Origin: Buchnera aphidicola (Aphis nasturtii)
Lineage (GTDB): Bacteria; Pseudomonadota; Gammaproteobacteria; Enterobacterales; Enterobacteriaceae
DNA length: 64,000 bases
NCBI RefSeq assembly: GCF_005083345.1
Contig: NZ_CP034888.1
Span: 459,448 to 523,447, forward strand
Direction: 5' to 3'
Shown: piece by piece, positions 48,398-58,002 of the stretch
Layout of the letters: every line of letters begins with the position of its first letter
Position numbering within the stretch: the stretch's first letter is position 1
Notes under the pieces: model-generated
Told to the model about the DNA's origin: nothing
The model's database searches: none
Seen by the model: only the letters and a program-made list of their open reading frames with translations
Made by a program: the position numbers and the translations under genes

Positions 48398-50373
48398 TTT
48401 AAACCTGCTTTTCTCATATTTAAAAATTTTTGATTTTCTATTTCTTTAATTTCTTTTATAGAAACCAAATAATCATCATCTTCGTTAATACTTTTTTGAA
48501 CTAAACTTAAAATTATAATAAGAAAAGATAAAACACATAACCAAGAAATATGCCAAACAGCAGAAAAACCGAATATTAAAGATAAAAATCCAATTAACAA
48601 TCCTAATTTAGTATTTTTCGGCATATGAATTTCATGATAATTAATATTTGTTATATTTTTATTTTGTTTTTTTGTTTCCCAAAAATCATCTTTGTTTTGA
48701 ACATAAGGAATAATAGCAAAATTATATAAAGGCGCAGGCGAAGAAGTAGACCATTCTAAAGTTCTACCATCCCATGGATCACCTGTGACATCTAAATTAT
48801 CATGACGATGTTTTATTGAAACAATAAATTGTATTATTTGACAAATCATACCTATACCAATAAAAACAGCTCCAATAGCTGCAATACATAATAAAAAATG
48901 AAATTCTACATCAATGTTTTGACTTAAACGACGAGTCATACCCATAAAGCCTAAAAAATACAAAGGCATAAAAGCAGTGAAAAAACCTATTATCCAAAAC
49001 CAAAATGCACGTTTACCCCAAGTTTCGTTTAATATGAAACCAAATAATTTTGGAAACCAGTAATTAATTCCAGCAAAACAACCAAAAACAACACCACCAA
49101 TTATAACATTATGAAAATGAGCAACTAAAAATACACTATTGTGCAAAATAAAATCAGCGGGAGGAATAGATAATAATACACCAGTCATTCCACCAATAGA
49201 AAAAGTTAATAAAAAACCGATTGTCCATAACATTGAGGAATGCATATAAATACGACCTTGATACATAGTAAATAACCAATTAAAAATTTTTACTCCAGTA
49301 GGAATTGCTATAATCATTGTAGTAATTCCAAAAAAAGCATTAACATTCGATCCTGCTCCCATAGTAAAAAAATGATGTAACCAAACAATAAAAGATAAAA
49401 TAGTAATAGCTAAAGTAGCCCATACCAAAGAAACATATCCAAATAAACGTTTTTTAGAAAAAGTAGCTACTACTTCTGAAAAGATACCAAATACTGGGAG
49501 AACTAAAATATATACTTCTGGATGTCCCCAAATCCATATTAAATTAACATACATCATAGCATTTCCACCAAAATCATTAGTGAAAAAATGAAAATTAAAA
49601 TAACGATCTAGAGTTAATAACAAAAGAGTAACGGTTAATACTGGGAAAGATATTACTATTAATATATTTGTGCATAAAGATGCCCAAGTAAAAACAGGCA
49701 TTTTAAAAAAATTCATCCCAGGAGCTCTCATTTGTAGAATAGTTACTAAAAAATTAATTCCTGTTAAAGTTGTTCCAATTCCAGAAATTTGAAGACTCCA
49801 AATCCAATAATCTACTCCAACTCCAGGGCTATATTTAATACCAGATAAAGGTGGATACGCTAACCATCCAGTTTGTGCAAATTCACCAACTCCTAAAGAA
49901 ATAGTTAATAATATAGCACTACTTACATTTAACCAAAAACTTAAACTATTAAGAAAAGGAAAAGCTATATCACGAGCTCCAATTTGCAATGGAACTACTA
50001 AATTCATTAATCCAATTACAAGAGGCATTGCTACAAAAAAAATCATTATCACACCATGTGCTGTAAATATTTGATCATAATGATGTGCAGGTAAAAAACC
50101 ATTACTACCTGAAGATGATATTACTTGTTGAGCACGCATTAATATCGCATCTACAAATCCTCTAAATAACATAACAAAAGCTAATATTCCATACATAATA
50201 GCTATTTTTTTATGATCAACAGTAGTAAACCATTCAGACCATAAATATTTCCATTTTTTATAATAAGTAATACCTGAAATTAAAGACAATCCAATTAATA
50301 TAATAAAAGTATAAGTAACCATTATAATAGGTTCATTATAAGGAATTGCATTTAATGTTAATTTTCCAAACAT
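48394..50373 (-). CDS. cyoB: Cytochrome bo3 ubiquinol oxidase subunit I
   Basis: CyoB carries haem b, haem o3 and CuB, reduces oxygen to water and pumps protons. The 659-residue product (E. coli 663) preserves the metal ligands: [11 protein letters not shown] for haem b, WGHPEVYI (CuB histidine and the cross-linked tyrosine), HHFFTMGAG, and [11 protein letters not shown] (haem ligands). About 15 membrane helices are expected. A strong ribosome-binding site (AGGAGAATT) precedes the ATG. A 19-bp tandem duplication lies in the spacer to cyoA. Confidence 0.97.
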   Translation of the reverse strand: MFGKLTLNAIPYNEPIIMVTYTFIILIGLSLISGITYYKKWKYLWSEWFTTVDHKKIAIMYGILAFVMLFRGFVDAILMRAQQVISSSGSNGFLPAHHYDQIFTAHGVIMIFFVAMPLVIGLMNLVVPLQIGARDIAFPFLNSLSFWLNVSSAILLTISLGVGEFAQTGWLAYPPLSGIKYSPGVGVDYWIWSLQISGIGTTLTGINFLVTILQMRAPGMNFFKMPVFTWASLCTNILIVISFPVLTVTLLLLTLDRYFNFHFFTNDFGGNAMMYVNLIWIWGHPEVYILVLPVFGIFSEVVATFSKKRLFGYVSLVWATLAITILSFIVWLHHFFTMGAGSNVNAFFGITTMIIAIPTGVKIFNWLFTMYQGRIYMHSSMLWTIGFLLTFSIGGMTGVLLSIPPADFILHNSVFLVAHFHNVIIGGVVFGCFAGINYWFPKLFGFILNETWGKRAFWFWIIGFFTAFMPLYFLGFMGMTRRLSQNIDVEFHFLLCIAAIGAVFIGIGMICQIIQFIVSIKHRHDNLDVTGDPWDGRTLEWSTSSPAPLYNFAIIPYVQNKDDFWETKKQNKNITNINYHEIHMPKNTKLGLLIGFLSLIFGFSAVWHISWLCVLSFLIIILSLVQKSINEDDDYLVSIKEIKEIENQKFLNMRKAGLK

Positions 50374-50408
50374 ATTTTAATTCTCCTAGAATGATGAAAG
50401 AATTATAT

Positions 50409-50446
50409 TCATATTTAATACTTATTTTCATATTTAATACTTATTT
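50409..50446. repeat. Perfect 2 x 19-bp tandem repeat in the cyoA-cyoB spacer
   Basis: The unit TCATATTTAATACTTATTT occurs twice without mismatch at 50409-50427 and 50428-50446. It lies between the cyoA stop and the cyoB ribosome-binding site. Exact identity points to a recent duplication. Effects on cyoB expression are unknown. Confidence 0.85.
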
Positions 50447-50467
50447 AAAAAAATATATTTTAAAAAA

Positions 50468-51307
50468 TTAATAAAATATTTTATCAAATAGTGTTTTATC
50501 TACATTAGAAAAATATTCTACATAATGATTTTCATTAGGCAAAGATACTTTATTAAACATTTTTACAGTACTTAACTTTTTTGGAGAATTTTTTATTTTG
50601 TTAATCCAATTGATAAACATTTTTTTATTTGGTAATGAAATTGCAGTAAATTTCATATTAGAAAAACCTTTACCGCTATAATTTGAAGATATTCCTTTAT
50701 ATGTTCCTGAATCATTAGAAATTAGATTTAATTTTGTTACCATTCCAGGCATAGCATATATTTGACTTCCGAGAGAAGGAATAAAAAAAGAATTCATAAC
50801 AGAGTTAGAAGTTATACTAAAAACCACTGGTGTATTTGTAGGAAATGCTATTTCGTTAATACTTGCTATATTATAATCTGGATAAATAAACAACCATCTC
50901 CAATCTAATGCAATAACATTTATTTTTATAGGATTATATTCAGATGATATAGGTTTTTTAGGGTCTAATATATGACAATAGTTCCATGTTAAAAATGCTA
51001 AAAAAGAAATTATTAAAATAGGTATAATCCATACTATTATTTCTATTCTTTTAGAGTCAGACCAGTTTGGTTTATATATTTGATTTACATTAGAAGAACG
51101 ATATTTAACTGAAAAATATATTGTCATAAAAAATACAGGTATAATAACAAACAACATCATTATAAATGATATGAAAATTAATGAATATTCTTGTTTGGCA
51201 ATTATGCCATGTGAAGTTAATAATACGTTATTACAACTATTTAATACAAAAATAATCGAAGTTAATAATAATATCTTAAAAAATTTATTAAAATTTGCAT
51301 ATATCAT
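50468..51307 (-). CDS. cyoA: Cytochrome bo3 ubiquinol oxidase subunit II (lipoprotein)
   Basis: CyoA is the subunit II of the bo3 oxidase, with two membrane helices and a periplasmic cupredoxin-like domain. The 279-residue product (E. coli 315) has a lipoprotein signal with lipobox LNSC (cysteine 25), helices near 45-70 and 88-110, [15 protein letters not shown], and [17 protein letters not shown]. As in other quinol oxidases no CuA cysteines are present. The C-terminal tail is about 35 residues shorter than in E. coli. GAGG precedes the ATG. It begins the cyo operon and is divergent from bolA (280-bp gap). Confidence 0.95.
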   Translation of the reverse strand: MIYANFNKFFKILLLTSIIFVLNSCNNVLLTSHGIIAKQEYSLIFISFIMMLFVIIPVFFMTIYFSVKYRSSNVNQIYKPNWSDSKRIEIIVWIIPILIISFLAFLTWNYCHILDPKKPISSEYNPIKINVIALDWRWLFIYPDYNIASINEIAFPTNTPVVFSITSNSVMNSFFIPSLGSQIYAMPGMVTKLNLISNDSGTYKGISSNYSGKGFSNMKFTAISLPNKKMFINWINKIKNSPKKLSTVKMFNKVSLPNENHYVEYFSNVDKTLFDKIFY

Positions 51308-51587
51308 TTTTCAAACCTCAAATTTAATATTTATGAATTAAAATGTTAATAATTATTTTTAATTGCTTGTAAATCTTATATTGCAAAAAAGTAATAATTT
51401 TTGAAAGAATTGAATTATTTCTCAAAAATTGATAAAATTTAAAATAAAAATATGTTTTATATAAGTATTTTATTATTTAAACAGAATTGTTGATTTATAG
51501 AAATTATTTTAGAATAGTTTTACAAAATCTAATATAAAAATTTTTAAAACTATTTTTTTATATTAATTAGGATATACAATTAATCTT

Positions 51588-51917
51588 ATGTGTTTAGAAA
51601 AAATAAAAAATTATTTAATATCAAAAATGAACATAAGTAATATTGAAATTTATAATAACAGTAAATTTCACAAACACGATAACAATACTCTTACACATTT
51701 AAAAATCATTATTATTAGCGATGATTTTAATAATAAACAAAAAATTAATAGACATCGTTTAATATTTCAAAGATTAAATGAAGTATATAAAAAAAATATA
51801 TATTCAATTACATTATATACTTATACTTTATACGAATGGAAACATAAAAAACATAAAAATAATAATTTTTTACAATGCTTTCAAAAAGATAATAAAAACA
51901 AAAATTTTAATTTTTAA
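51588..51917 (+). CDS. bolA: BolA-family protein
   Basis: BolA is a small stress and morphology regulator that forms complexes with monothiol glutaredoxin and binds Fe-S clusters. The 109-residue product (E. coli 105) shows the BolA fold segments IEIYNNSKFHKHD, THLKIIIISDDF, RHRLIFQRLNEVY and ITLYTYTLYEWKHK. It is divergent from cyoA and precedes tig by 119 bp, the same bolA-tig order as E. coli. The lysine/asparagine-rich tail is not conserved. Confidence 0.9.
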   Translation: MCLEKIKNYLISKMNISNIEIYNNSKFHKHDNNTLTHLKIIIISDDFNNKQKINRHRLIFQRLNEVYKKNIYSITLYTYTLYEWKHKKHKNNNFLQCFQKDNKNKNFNF

Positions 51918-52036
51918 ATTAAAAAATTAAAAATTTTATTATTTGCAAGATATTTAAAATAGTTTATTCAATTTAACAACCATTAAAGAGTAATATCTAA
52001 AATGGACTGATAAATGTAATAGTTTAAGGTAATAAG

Positions 52037-53341
52037 ATGAAATTTTTTTTAGAAAAAACGCAAGATGCAAGTCATCGTGTTACAATTAATATTCCTAAAA
52101 GCATCATAGATAATGCTGTTTTTCAAGAGTTTTCTAAAATAAATCAAAAAACTAAGATTAATGGTTTTCGAAAAGGAAAAGTTCCTATTAAAATAATAGA
52201 ACAAAAATATGGAAATAATATTTATTATGATGTATTTAATAAACTAATGCAAAAATTTTTTTTTGAATTTTTAAACAAAGAAAAAATTAATATTATTGGT
52301 CAACCTAAATACTACATAAGTAAAACGGAAGATAAAAATGAAAATTTCAAATATTCTGTTACTTATGAAGTATATCCCATTATAAAAATACAAAAAATAA
52401 ATTCAATTAAAGTAGAAAAAATTATTGTTAATATCACTGACGAAGATATAAAAAGAAATATAGAAAAAAAAGAAACTATTTGGTATGAAGTTAATAGAGC
52501 CATTAAAATCAATGATCGAGTCACAATTCATTACACAATATATGAAAACAATAAAAAAATATATCAATTTGAAAATCAAAATACTCAGTTTATTGTATTT
52601 AGAAATTATTTTTTAAATGAATTAAACAACAAAATAATTAATCATTATGTTAATGATATTATTTTTTTTAAAACATTTTTTTCTCCATGGCATCCAGAAA
52701 AAAAACTTAATAATAGAAATATAACATTTAAAATTAAGATAATAAAGGTTGAAGCAAAAGAAGAATTACACATAGATCAAAATATCCAAAATGTTAAATT
52801 TTTTGAATTAAACTTTAAATCTATAAAAAATAAGATAATTCAAGATATTCAAAAATTTACTCAAAATCATTTAAAAAATCAAATGATATGTGAATTAATA
52901 AAAGAAAATCCAATTAAAATACCTCCTATTTTATTACAAGAAGAAACAATAAATTTACATAAAAAAATTACAGAAGAATATAAATCCAAAAAAGGAAATA
53001 TTTTAGATAAAAAATATCATATTAACCTTCAATTACAAGCTAAAAAAAGATTGTGTACTAAGTTAATTTTAGAAAAAATTATTAATGATAACAAAATTGT
53101 AGTAGATGAAAAAAAAACACAATCAATAATTAAGGAAATATCTTTAAAATATAAAAAACCATTGGAAATTATTAATATATACAATAAAAATAAAATATTA
53201 AAAAAAGCAATACAAGATCTAGAATTAGAAAGGGAAGCTATAACATTTTTAAAAAATCAGATGAAAATTATAGAAAAAAAATATACTTTTAATGAATTTA
53301 TAAATTATAACTTAAATTATTCAGAAGAATTGTATTTTTAA
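52037..53341 (+). CDS. tig: Trigger factor
   Basis: Trigger factor is the ribosome-bound chaperone at the peptide exit. The 434-residue product (E. coli 432) has the ribosome-binding loop GFRKGKVPIKIIEQKYG (residues 44-60), a middle FKBP-like domain (about 150-245) whose sequence is much degenerated, and a long helical C-terminal chaperone domain. Loss of proline isomerase residues in the middle domain is plausible but was not checked residue by residue. It starts the tig-clpP-clpX-lon cluster. AAGG precedes the ATG. Confidence 0.94.
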   Translation: MKFFLEKTQDASHRVTINIPKSIIDNAVFQEFSKINQKTKINGFRKGKVPIKIIEQKYGNNIYYDVFNKLMQKFFFEFLNKEKINIIGQPKYYISKTEDKNENFKYSVTYEVYPIIKIQKINSIKVEKIIVNITDEDIKRNIEKKETIWYEVNRAIKINDRVTIHYTIYENNKKIYQFENQNTQFIVFRNYFLNELNNKIINHYVNDIIFFKTFFSPWHPEKKLNNRNITFKIKIIKVEAKEELHIDQNIQNVKFFELNFKSIKNKIIQDIQKFTQNHLKNQMICELIKENPIKIPPILLQEETINLHKKITEEYKSKKGNILDKKYHINLQLQAKKRLCTKLILEKIINDNKIVVDEKKTQSIIKEISLKYKKPLEIINIYNKNKILKKAIQDLELEREAITFLKNQMKIIEKKYTFNEFINYNLNYSEELYF

Positions 53342-53414
53342 AAAATTCTAAATTATAAAAAGATTTAATCTTTTATCTTTTAAATGCAATTTTGTATCAA
53401 GAGAATACTAAATA

Positions 53415-54008
53415 ATGTCTAATTCAATATTAATTCCAATGGTTGTTGAGCAACATTCAAGAGGAGAGCGTTCATATGATATATATTCAAGACTATTAAA
53501 AGAACGTATAATTTTTATGAGCGGTAATATAGAAGATAATATGGCAAATACTATTATAGCTCAAATGCTTTTTTTAGAAGCTGATAATCCTAAAAAAGAT
53601 ATATTTTTATATATCAACTCACCAGGTGGTATTATTACTTCAGGTATGTCTATTTATGATACTATGCAATTTATTAATCCAGATGTAAGAACTATTTGTA
53701 TAGGTCAAGCATGTTCAATGGCTGCTTTTTTATTAGCATCTGGAGCACATGGTAAAAGATCTTCCTTGGCAAACTCTAGAATTATGATTCATCAACCATT
53801 AGGTGGGTTTCAAGGTCAAGCATCGGATATTGCTATTCACGCACAAGAAATCATTAAAATGAAAAAAAAACTAAATCAATTATTTTCTTTACATACTGGT
53901 CAATCTATTAAAAAAATAAATAAAGACACAGAAAGAGATTGCTTTTTATCGGCTGATGAATCTATCGAATACGGATTAATTGATGCGATATTGACTAAAC
54001 GGAAATAA
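53415..54008 (+). CDS. clpP: ATP-dependent Clp protease proteolytic subunit
   Basis: ClpP forms the 14-subunit proteolytic barrel fed by ClpX. The 197-residue product (E. coli 207) has the catalytic triad Ser101 (GQACSMAAF), His126 ([10 protein letters not shown]) and Asp175 (TERDCFLSA). The N-terminus [13 protein letters not shown] lies close to the mature E. coli start (ALVPMVIEQ), so the 14-residue propeptide is nearly gone. clpX follows 92 bp later. Confidence 0.97.
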   Translation: MSNSILIPMVVEQHSRGERSYDIYSRLLKERIIFMSGNIEDNMANTIIAQMLFLEADNPKKDIFLYINSPGGIITSGMSIYDTMQFINPDVRTICIGQACSMAAFLLASGAHGKRSSLANSRIMIHQPLGGFQGQASDIAIHAQEIIKMKKKLNQLFSLHTGQSIKKINKDTERDCFLSADESIEYGLIDAILTKRK

Positions 54009-54100
54009 AAATTTTCACAAGATATTCTTTTTATCAAAAAAATACAATAGAATCTATTTACTCAAAATAAAATCAATAAATACCAAAAGAGGTTTAAAAT

Positions 54101-55381
54101 ATGACAGATAAGAGTAAAGATGATTCTGAAAGATTACTTCATTGTTCTTTTTGTGGGAAAAATCAAAAAGAAGTCGAAAAGCTTATCGCTGGACCATCAG
54201 TATGTATATGTAATGAATGTATTAAATTATGTAGTAATATTATTGAAGAAACAAAAGTTTCAAAAGATATTCAAAATCATGATTTAAAAGATTTACCTAC
54301 CCCATATGAAATAAAAAAGCATCTTGATAATTATGTAATAGGACAAGATCATACAAAAAAAGTTTTATCTGTTGCTGTTTACAATCATTATCAACGTATT
54401 AGAAATATCAATGACAATAAAGACAAAACTGAACTTGGTAAAAGCAATATTTTATTAATCGGCCCTACTGGAAGTGGAAAAACATTATTAGCTGAAACAC
54501 TAGCAAAGTTATTGAACGTGCCATTTAGTATTGCAGATGCGACTACTTTAACTGAAGCAGGATATGTAGGAGAAGATGTTGAAAACGTAATACAAAAATT
54601 ATTACAAAAATGCAAATATAATGTCAAAAAAGCAGAATTAGGTATTATATATATAGATGAAATCGATAAAATTTCAAGAAAATCTGATAATCCTTCTATT
54701 ACCAGAGATGTATCAGGAGAAGGAGTCCAACAAGCTTTACTAAAAATCATAGAAGGAACTATAGCGTCTATTCCGCCACAAGGTGGTCGTAAACATCCAC
54801 AACAGGAGTTTTTACAAATTAATACTGCAAATATTTTATTTATATGTGCAGGAGCGTTTTCTGGATTATCTAATATTATTGCTAAAAGAGTTAATATAAG
54901 TAGTGAAATCGGATTTAATGCAAAAATTAATAATAAAAATCAAAAAAAACCAGAAGAATACTTATTAAAACAAATTGAACCAAAAGATTTAATAAAATTC
55001 GGATTGATTCCTGAATTTATTGGTCGTTTACCTATCATTACTATAGTCAACGAATTAACAGAAAACGCATTAATTGAAATATTATGCAAACCTAAAAACG
55101 CTTTAATTAAACAATATCAAACGCTATTTAACTTTGAAAGAGTCAAATTAGAATTTGATAAAAAATCAATTAAAGCGATCGCAAAAAAGGCAATGTTAAA
55201 AAAAACAGGTGCAAGAGGATTAAGATCTATTATTGAACAGGTTTTATTAAATATCATGTATGAATTACCATCAATGAAAAATGTAGAAAAAGTACTCATA
55301 ACTGAATCAGTAATACATGCAAAATCATTACCTAAAATAATATATGAAAAGAATAAATCAAAAAAAGCATCTGGTGAATAA
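54101..55381 (+). CDS. clpX: ATP-dependent Clp protease ATP-binding subunit ClpX
   Basis: ClpX is the AAA+ unfoldase partner of ClpP. The 426-residue product (E. coli 424) has the N-terminal zinc domain with cysteines at 15, 18, 37 and 40, Walker A GPTGSGKT (121-128), GYVGEDVE pore loop, Walker [11 protein letters not shown], the pore-2 region, the ClpP-docking IGF loop (SSEIGFNAK), and the sensor 2 [13 protein letters not shown] ribosome-binding site precedes the ATG. All signature parts are intact. Confidence 0.97.
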   Translation: MTDKSKDDSERLLHCSFCGKNQKEVEKLIAGPSVCICNECIKLCSNIIEETKVSKDIQNHDLKDLPTPYEIKKHLDNYVIGQDHTKKVLSVAVYNHYQRIRNINDNKDKTELGKSNILLIGPTGSGKTLLAETLAKLLNVPFSIADATTLTEAGYVGEDVENVIQKLLQKCKYNVKKAELGIIYIDEIDKISRKSDNPSITRDVSGEGVQQALLKIIEGTIASIPPQGGRKHPQQEFLQINTANILFICAGAFSGLSNIIAKRVNISSEIGFNAKINNKNQKKPEEYLLKQIEPKDLIKFGLIPEFIGRLPIITIVNELTENALIEILCKPKNALIKQYQTLFNFERVKLEFDKKSIKAIAKKAMLKKTGARGLRSIIEQVLLNIMYELPSMKNVEKVLITESVIHAKSLPKIIYEKNKSKKASGE

Positions 55382-55395
55382 GTAATAAAAATCTT

Positions 55396-55424
55396 AATAA
55401 AGTTTAATTCTAGCTTTATTTACT
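55396..55424 (+). terminator. Possible weak terminator after clpX
   Basis: A 7-bp stem (AATAAAG at 55396-55402, CTTTATT at 55414-55420) with an 11-base loop follows the clpX stop by 14 bases. The T-run after it is poor, so this is only a candidate. Confidence 0.3.
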
Positions 55425-55550
55425 TTTAAAAATCTATATATTAAATATAAAACGATTATTAAATCGATTATAAATATAACTGTATATTTTTATATCTTGC
55501 AGTTTTCAAATTTAAAAACAGCAGCGGAAATTCAACTAAGAGAGAGCTCT

Positions 55551-57884
55551 ATGAATTCTGAGCGTTCTGAACGCATTAAAATTCCCGTTTTACCATTAAG
55601 AGATGTAGTTGTATACCCTCATATGGTTATTCCATTATTTGTAGGTCGAGCAAAATCAATTAAATGTATTGAAACATCTATGAATAATGATAAAAAAATT
55701 ATGTTAATTGCACAAAAAGAAGCATCAAAAGATGAACCTAAAACAAATGATTTATTTAATATAGGAACCATTAGTTCAATTTTACAAATGTTAAAACTTC
55801 CAGATGGAACAGTAAAAGTGTTAGTTGAAGGTTTACAACGTGCTTGTATTAAGAATTTAATTAATACAGGGGAGCATTATATTGCTGAAGTGGAATTAAT
55901 TAATATTTCTAATACTTTAAATAAAGAACATAAAGTATTAATTAAAACAACAATTAATCAATTTGAATCTTATATTAAACTGAATAAAAAAATTCCATCA
56001 GAAATATTAAATACTCTTAATAATATCACAAACTCAGAAAAACTAGCAGATACAATTGCAGCACATATGCCATTAAAATTAACAGATAAACAATCAGTAC
56101 TTGAAATAAATAACGTAAATAAAAGACTAGAATTTTTAATGACTATAATGGAGTCAGAAATTGATTTGTTACAAGTAGAAAAAAGAATTAGAAATCGTGT
56201 TAAAAAACAAATGGAAAAAAGTCAAAGAGAATATTATTTAAATGAGCAAATAAAAGCTATACAAAAAGAACTCGGTGATATGGATGAAATTCCAGATGAA
56301 AATAAAATTTTAAAGCAAAAAATTAAATCTTTAAAAATGCCTAAAGAAGCTAAAGAAAAAACAGAATCAGAATTACAAAAACTAAAAATGATGTCACCAA
56401 TGTCTGCTGAAGCAACTGTAGTAAGAAGTTATATTGATTGGATGATACAAGTTCCATGGAATACAAAAACAAAAATTAAAAAAGACATTAAAAAAGCTAA
56501 AAAAATTCTTGATATTGATCATTTTGGGCTTGAAAAAGTAAAAGAAAGAATATTAGAATATTTAGCTGTACAAAGCAGAACAAACAAAGTTAAAGGACCT
56601 ATTCTATGTTTAATTGGGCCTCCAGGTGTAGGAAAAACATCGTTAGGTCAATCTATTGCGAGATCAACAGGTAGAAAATATGTAAGAATGGCATTAGGCG
56701 GAATAAGAGATGAAGCAGAAATAAGAGGGCACCGTCGTACGTATATAGGATCAATGCCCGGAAAACTAATTCAAAAAATGATTAAAGCAAAAGTGAAAAA
56801 CCCATTATTTTTACTTGATGAAATCGATAAAATGTCTTGCGATGTTAGAGTAGATCCAGCTTCTGCACTATTAGAAGTACTTGATCCAGAGCAAAATGTT
56901 AATTTTAATGATCACTATTTAGAAGTAGACTACGATCTTTCTGATGTCATGTTTGTAGCAACTTCAAATTCTATGAATATACCTACTCCACTACTTGATA
57001 GAATGGAAATTATTAGGCTATCTGGTTACACAGAAAATGAAAAATTAAACATAGCAAAATCTTATTTATATCCTAAACAAATTGAAAGAAATGCTTTAAA
57101 AAAAAATGAACTAACCATTACTGATTGCGCTATAATGTATATTATCCAATATTATACAAGGGAAGCTGGGGTTCGTAGTTTAGAACGTGAAATATCTAAA
57201 ATATGTAGAAAAGTAGTAAAAAAATTAATTTTAAATAAATCTTTAAAACATATTGAAATAAATAAAAAAAATATACATCAATTCTTAGGAATAAAACGAT
57301 TTGACTATGGTAAGACAAACCATAGAAATCAAATTGGACAAGTAGTTGGGTTAGCATGGACAGAAGTTGGAGGAGAGTTATTAACAATTGAAACAGCATG
57401 TGTTCTAGGAAAAGGAAAACTTACCTATACCGGTTCTTTAGGTGAAGTTATGCAAGAATCAATTCAAGCTGCACTAACAGTCGTTAGATCACAAGCTAAT
57501 AAGCTAGGAATTAAAAAAGATTTTTATGAAAAGCATGATATACATGTACATGTACCAGAAGGAGCTACTCCTAAAGATGGACCAAGTGCAGGTATTGCAA
57601 TGTGTACTGCTATAGTCTCTTCTTTGACGAATAATCCTGTTAAATCTAGTGTTGCTATGACCGGAGAAATTACATTACAAGGTAAAGTACTTACTATTGG
57701 AGGGTTAAAAGAAAAGCTATTAGCAGCGCATCGTGGGGGTATAAAAAAAGTCTTAATACCCTATGATAATCAACGTCATCTGGAAGAAATACCAAAAAAT
57801 ATCATTGATGGATTAAAAATATATCCAGTAAAACATATTAAAGAAGTTTTAAAGTTAGCATTAGAAAAAACACCTTATATATAA
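55551..57884 (+). CDS. lon: ATP-dependent protease La (Lon)
   Basis: Lon degrades misfolded and short-lived proteins. I start at the ATG at 55551 (MNSERSERIKIPVLPLRD), which matches E. coli MNPERSERIEIPVLPLRD and follows AGAGAG; a longer frame from a TTG at 55497 adds 18 unconserved residues. The 777-residue product (E. coli 784) has Walker A GPPGVGKT (356-363), LLDEIDKM Walker B, and the catalytic Ser679 in PKDGPSAGIAM with the following lysine dyad region. A clear terminator follows. In E. coli hupB comes next; it is absent here. Confidence 0.97.
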   Translation: MNSERSERIKIPVLPLRDVVVYPHMVIPLFVGRAKSIKCIETSMNNDKKIMLIAQKEASKDEPKTNDLFNIGTISSILQMLKLPDGTVKVLVEGLQRACIKNLINTGEHYIAEVELINISNTLNKEHKVLIKTTINQFESYIKLNKKIPSEILNTLNNITNSEKLADTIAAHMPLKLTDKQSVLEINNVNKRLEFLMTIMESEIDLLQVEKRIRNRVKKQMEKSQREYYLNEQIKAIQKELGDMDEIPDENKILKQKIKSLKMPKEAKEKTESELQKLKMMSPMSAEATVVRSYIDWMIQVPWNTKTKIKKDIKKAKKILDIDHFGLEKVKERILEYLAVQSRTNKVKGPILCLIGPPGVGKTSLGQSIARSTGRKYVRMALGGIRDEAEIRGHRRTYIGSMPGKLIQKMIKAKVKNPLFLLDEIDKMSCDVRVDPASALLEVLDPEQNVNFNDHYLEVDYDLSDVMFVATSNSMNIPTPLLDRMEIIRLSGYTENEKLNIAKSYLYPKQIERNALKKNELTITDCAIMYIIQYYTREAGVRSLEREISKICRKVVKKLILNKSLKHIEINKKNIHQFLGIKRFDYGKTNHRNQIGQVVGLAWTEVGGELLTIETACVLGKGKLTYTGSLGEVMQESIQAALTVVRSQANKLGIKKDFYEKHDIHVHVPEGATPKDGPSAGIAMCTAIVSSLTNNPVKSSVAMTGEITLQGKVLTIGGLKEKLLAAHRGGIKKVLIPYDNQRHLEEIPKNIIDGLKIYPVKHIKEVLKLALEKTPYI

Positions 57885-57921
57885 TTATAAGATATGTTTA
57901 TATTATATAAAAAGTAAATTT

Positions 57922-57950
57922 GGCTGGCAAAAAATTGTCAGCCTTTATAA
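57922..57950 (+). terminator. Intrinsic terminator after lon
   Basis: A 9-bp, GC-rich stem with one G-T pair (GGCTGGCAA at 57922-57930, TTGTCAGCC at 57935-57943) and an AAAA loop is followed by TTTATAA. It is one of the most GC-rich hairpins in the window and lies about 40 bases past the lon stop, before ppiD. It probably ends the lon transcript. Confidence 0.75.
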
Positions 57951-58002
57951 AAAATTAAAATATTACAAAAATTTTTAATATAATATTTAGGATCGTTGTA
58001 TA

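Noticed and set aside
55497..55550. N-terminal extension of lon from a TTG
   Set aside because: The ATG at 55551 with an AGAGAG ribosome-binding sequence matches the family start.
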